In this document: in pieces, positions 62,009 to 64,000 of the stretch
Position numbering within the stretch: position 1 is the first letter of the stretch
Layout of the letters: each line of letters starts with the position of its first letter
NCBI GenBank assembly: GCA_964559125.1
Contig: CAZLGW010000008.1
Location: forward strand, 136,369-200,368
Direction of reading: 5' to 3'
DNA length: 64,000 nucleotides
From: Ravibacter sp964559125
Lineage (GTDB): Bacteria; Bacteroidota; Bacteroidia; Cytophagales; Spirosomataceae
Notes under the pieces: model-generated
What the model saw: the letters and a program-made list of their open reading frames with translations, nothing else
Databases searched by the model: none
Told to the model about the DNA's origin: nothing
Program-made: the position numbers and the translations under genes

Positions 62009-63580
62009 ATGAGACGAATCGCCGCATTTCCCATCCTCGCATATCTGGTCGTTGCCTGCGGCTCGCAAGAGCAAAGCGGACAGACAAAATTTACTGGCAT
62101 AGCTGTCTCGGAACTTTCAGGAAAAGAGTTGTCTGTCGCCCACTGCAGTCGTTGTCATGCTTATGTCGCTCCCGAGATTTTGCCTAAATCCGTGTGGATT
62201 AAAGATGTACTACCGGCTATGGGCCATAGAATGGGCATCTACGGTACCGATCAAACCCGCGACAGCCTATATACGACATACAAAAGCGGCGCAATCATCC
62301 GGAGGGCCAATATTTATCCTGAAAACCCCGTTCTGGCCAGGGAAGACTGGCATAAAATTGAACAATATTACCTCGAAAATGCACCGGATACGATCCATCC
62401 CCCGATTCGCCAAAAGAATATCCGCATGGGCCTCCGGCATTTTAAATATAAAAAGGCTTCCTACGTGAACCGTCCGCCGCTAACTTCTATGGTCCGGATT
62501 CTGCCCGACAGGCAAGGCATAGCTTTTGCCGACGCGAAAGGTACCCGGAGCGTGCTGACATTGCTGACGCCGGAGCTCAAAGAAAATTACAGCATTCTTT
62601 TTTCGTCCACACCGGTTCAATTGTATGAAAAGTCGAACGAGATCCTTCTTACTACGGCAGGCAGGGGAGTATTCCCTACCGACGACCCGCATGGTACCAT
62701 ACAGAGATTGACAAAAAGCGGATCTGTGTATCAGCCGGGAACTGTTGTTGTGCCCAACCTACGAAGGCCTGTCTGCACAGTTTACGGAGACCTTAACAAT
62801 GATGGCCTGGAAGATATCGTCTCCTGTGAGTTCGGCAACGAAACCGGTATGCTGGCCTGGTATGAAAACAATGGCCGTGGAGGCTATGACAAACGTGTCC
62901 TTCATGAAAAACCGGGCACCATCACCGCTGTTATTAAAGATGCGAACGGAGACGGGCTACCGGATATCTTTACCCTTGCGGCCCAGGGCGACGAAGGTAT
63001 TTTTCTTTATGAAAATCAGGGTGGAGGAAAGTTTCAGGAAAAGCGCCTGATGACTTTTTCACCACTCAATGGCTCTCAGTATATGGAACTGGTCGATTTT
63101 AATGGAGACGGCCATGACGATATCCTGTATGTTGCCGGCGACAATGCAGACATAACACCTATACTGAAAGAATATCATGGTATTTACATTTTTCTCAACG
63201 ACGGTAAATCCAATTTCAGCCAGGCCTATTTTTATCAAATGAACGGCGCCTACAAGGCTATGGCCCGCGATTTCGACCTGGATGGCGATCTGGATATCGC
63301 AGCCATCTCGTTTTTCCCCGATTATCTTCAGTATCCGGAAGAAAGCTTCGTTTACCTTGAGAACAAAGGCAATCTGAGCTTTCAGGATTACTCTTTTCCC
63401 CAGGCCTCGGAAGGTCGGTGGATGGTAATGGATGCGGGAGACCTGGACGGTGATGGGGACATCGATCTGGCTTTGGGGTCGTTTGTATATTTTATACCGG
63501 CCGGAGACACCACCGGATTGGGTCCGCGGTGGCTCGAAACGAGTCCTTCGGTGGTCATACTTGAAAACCTGGTCCGATAA
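62009..63580 (+). CDS. Cytochrome c / FG-GAP-repeat lipoprotein
   Basis: 523 residues. Lipobox LVVAC (C17). A single c-type haem site CSRCH (C46-H50) lies in a small cytochrome-like N-terminal domain. From about residue 165 on, FG-GAP/VCBS-type repeats with calcium-binding DxNxDGxxD loops recur (DLNNDGLEDIVS, DANGDGLPDIFT, DFNGDGHDDILY, DLDGDLDIA, DLDGDGDIDLA), predicted to form a beta-propeller. Such hybrids occur in planctomycete- and Bacteroidota-type sulfatase regions; function unknown. Probably outer-membrane or periplasmic. Confidence 0.75.
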   Translation: MRRIAAFPILAYLVVACGSQEQSGQTKFTGIAVSELSGKELSVAHCSRCHAYVAPEILPKSVWIKDVLPAMGHRMGIYGTDQTRDSLYTTYKSGAIIRRANIYPENPVLAREDWHKIEQYYLENAPDTIHPPIRQKNIRMGLRHFKYKKASYVNRPPLTSMVRILPDRQGIAFADAKGTRSVLTLLTPELKENYSILFSSTPVQLYEKSNEILLTTAGRGVFPTDDPHGTIQRLTKSGSVYQPGTVVVPNLRRPVCTVYGDLNNDGLEDIVSCEFGNETGMLAWYENNGRGGYDKRVLHEKPGTITAVIKDANGDGLPDIFTLAAQGDEGIFLYENQGGGKFQEKRLMTFSPLNGSQYMELVDFNGDGHDDILYVAGDNADITPILKEYHGIYIFLNDGKSNFSQAYFYQMNGAYKAMARDFDLDGDLDIAAISFFPDYLQYPEESFVYLENKGNLSFQDYSFPQASEGRWMVMDAGDLDGDGDIDLALGSFVYFIPAGDTTGLGPRWLETSPSVVILENLVR

Positions 63581-63636
63581 GCTTTGGGAGATTTTTGGAG
63601 GTCACAATAACATCGGAAGTGGCGCTTTTATCCCGA

Positions 63637-64000
63637 CTACTCCGGTTTATCGAGCAGCCACCTGGCAGCCCGGGTGTTATAGTTGTTTTCATTCTTATCC
63701 AGCACTTGCTGTACAACTGCTTTGGCGGCAGCGCTGTTGATATCGATGGCATCCAGCGCATTGATGGCAAAGGTGCTGACAAAACCACCTTTTAGGACTT
63801 CCTCCAGTAATGCCTTTTCCGCTATTTCCCGTTCTCCCAAGTGGTGTAGCGCCTCTGCCACAACAATCCTGACTGAGGGAAATCCGTCATTCAATGCGGC
63901 TTTCAACGAATTGGCTGCATAGGCTGCCTCCTGACCCAGGATCAGCAGTCCGGTAGCACCCCAGTAGCGGATAGCCGGATCCTTGTGGCGCAGGTAGCCG
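63637..64000 (-). CDS. C-terminal HEAT-repeat fragment, probably of a sulfatase
   Basis: The minus-strand frame enters from the window edge and stops at 63637, giving the last ~121 residues. They form HEAT-like helical repeats (GYLRHKDPAIRYWGATGLLILG, SVRIVVAEALHHLGE, FVSTFAINALDAI). Such repeats often end large sulfatases in this phylum, which would suit the neighbouring sulfatase, but the catalytic part lies outside the window. Confidence 0.6.
   Translation of the reverse strand, partial: GYLRHKDPAIRYWGATGLLILGQEAAYAANSLKAALNDGFPSVRIVVAEALHHLGEREIAEKALLEEVLKGGFVSTFAINALDAIDINSAAAKAVVQQVLDKNENNYNTRAARWLLDKPE

Overview
The window reads as a chromosomal segment of a free-living Bacteroidota bacterium, probably Cytophagales or Sphingobacteriales. 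The phylum call rests on two SusC/SusD pairs with ECF sigma and FecR anti-sigma genes, a surface protein with a C-terminal type IX secretion sorting domain, TAnnTTTG-type promoters, NhaA and a MbnP/MbnH-like pair. Base composition is moderately GC-rich except in a few AT-rich, apparently acquired patches. No tRNA, rRNA, CRISPR array or transposase was seen. One scaffold gap (100 N) lies inside a sulfatase gene.

Region 1 (1-17317) is a carbohydrate-degradation region without SusC/SusD. Its first block (281-11363) is a tightly packed plus-strand operon: three genes carrying four related clan GH-A domains, a cytoplasmic alpha/alpha-toroid protein of unknown role, two GH28 (polygalacturonase-type) paralogues and an SGNH esterase, preceded by the 3' end of a possible GH88/105 gene. 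The second block (11596-17317) supplies a sodium/solute symporter, a short-chain dehydrogenase, an RraA-type aldolase-like protein, a heparinase II/III-type lyase and a VOC protein. Together they fit breakdown and uptake of a uronic-acid-containing (pectin-like) glycan.

Region 2 (17375-19395) holds an AT-rich DyP peroxidase gene with a truncated DUF488 remnant, followed by a zinc-type alcohol dehydrogenase. Region 3 (about 19573-22999) is a putative copper locus: a small CxGKC membrane protein, a MbnP-like lipoprotein, a di-haem MbnH/cytochrome c peroxidase-like lipoprotein and a CDICGC beta-barrel protein. Region 4 (23093-29177) has a small membrane protein, NhaA, two metallophosphoesterases and a two-domain alpha/beta hydrolase.

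Region 5 (29303-41285) is a first polysaccharide-utilisation locus: sigma factor, an oppositely oriented beta-helix surface protein, FecR, a SusC gene broken by an in-frame TGA, SusD and a paralogue of the two-domain hydrolase. Region 6 (41360-45142) has a DUF4143 ATPase behind a perfect 19-bp inverted repeat, an FAD oxidoreductase and a lipoprotein with a flavinylation-like motif. Region 7 (45245-56411) is a second, intact locus: sigma factor, small lipoprotein, FecR, SusC, SusD and two Cys-type sulfatases, suggesting a sulfated glycan substrate. Both loci share a hairpin and an ACCTAAC box between fecR and susC.

Region 8 (56467-57991) is a divergent metal-handling locus (His-rich lipoprotein, CxxC protein, MerT-like membrane protein) around a long palindrome with a TATATTTG promoter element in each arm, suggesting a Fur/Zur-family operator. 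Region 9 (58025-64000) holds a split kinase pair, a DUF4143 remnant, a third sulfatase crossed by the gap, a cytochrome c/FG-GAP lipoprotein and the end of a HEAT-repeat gene.
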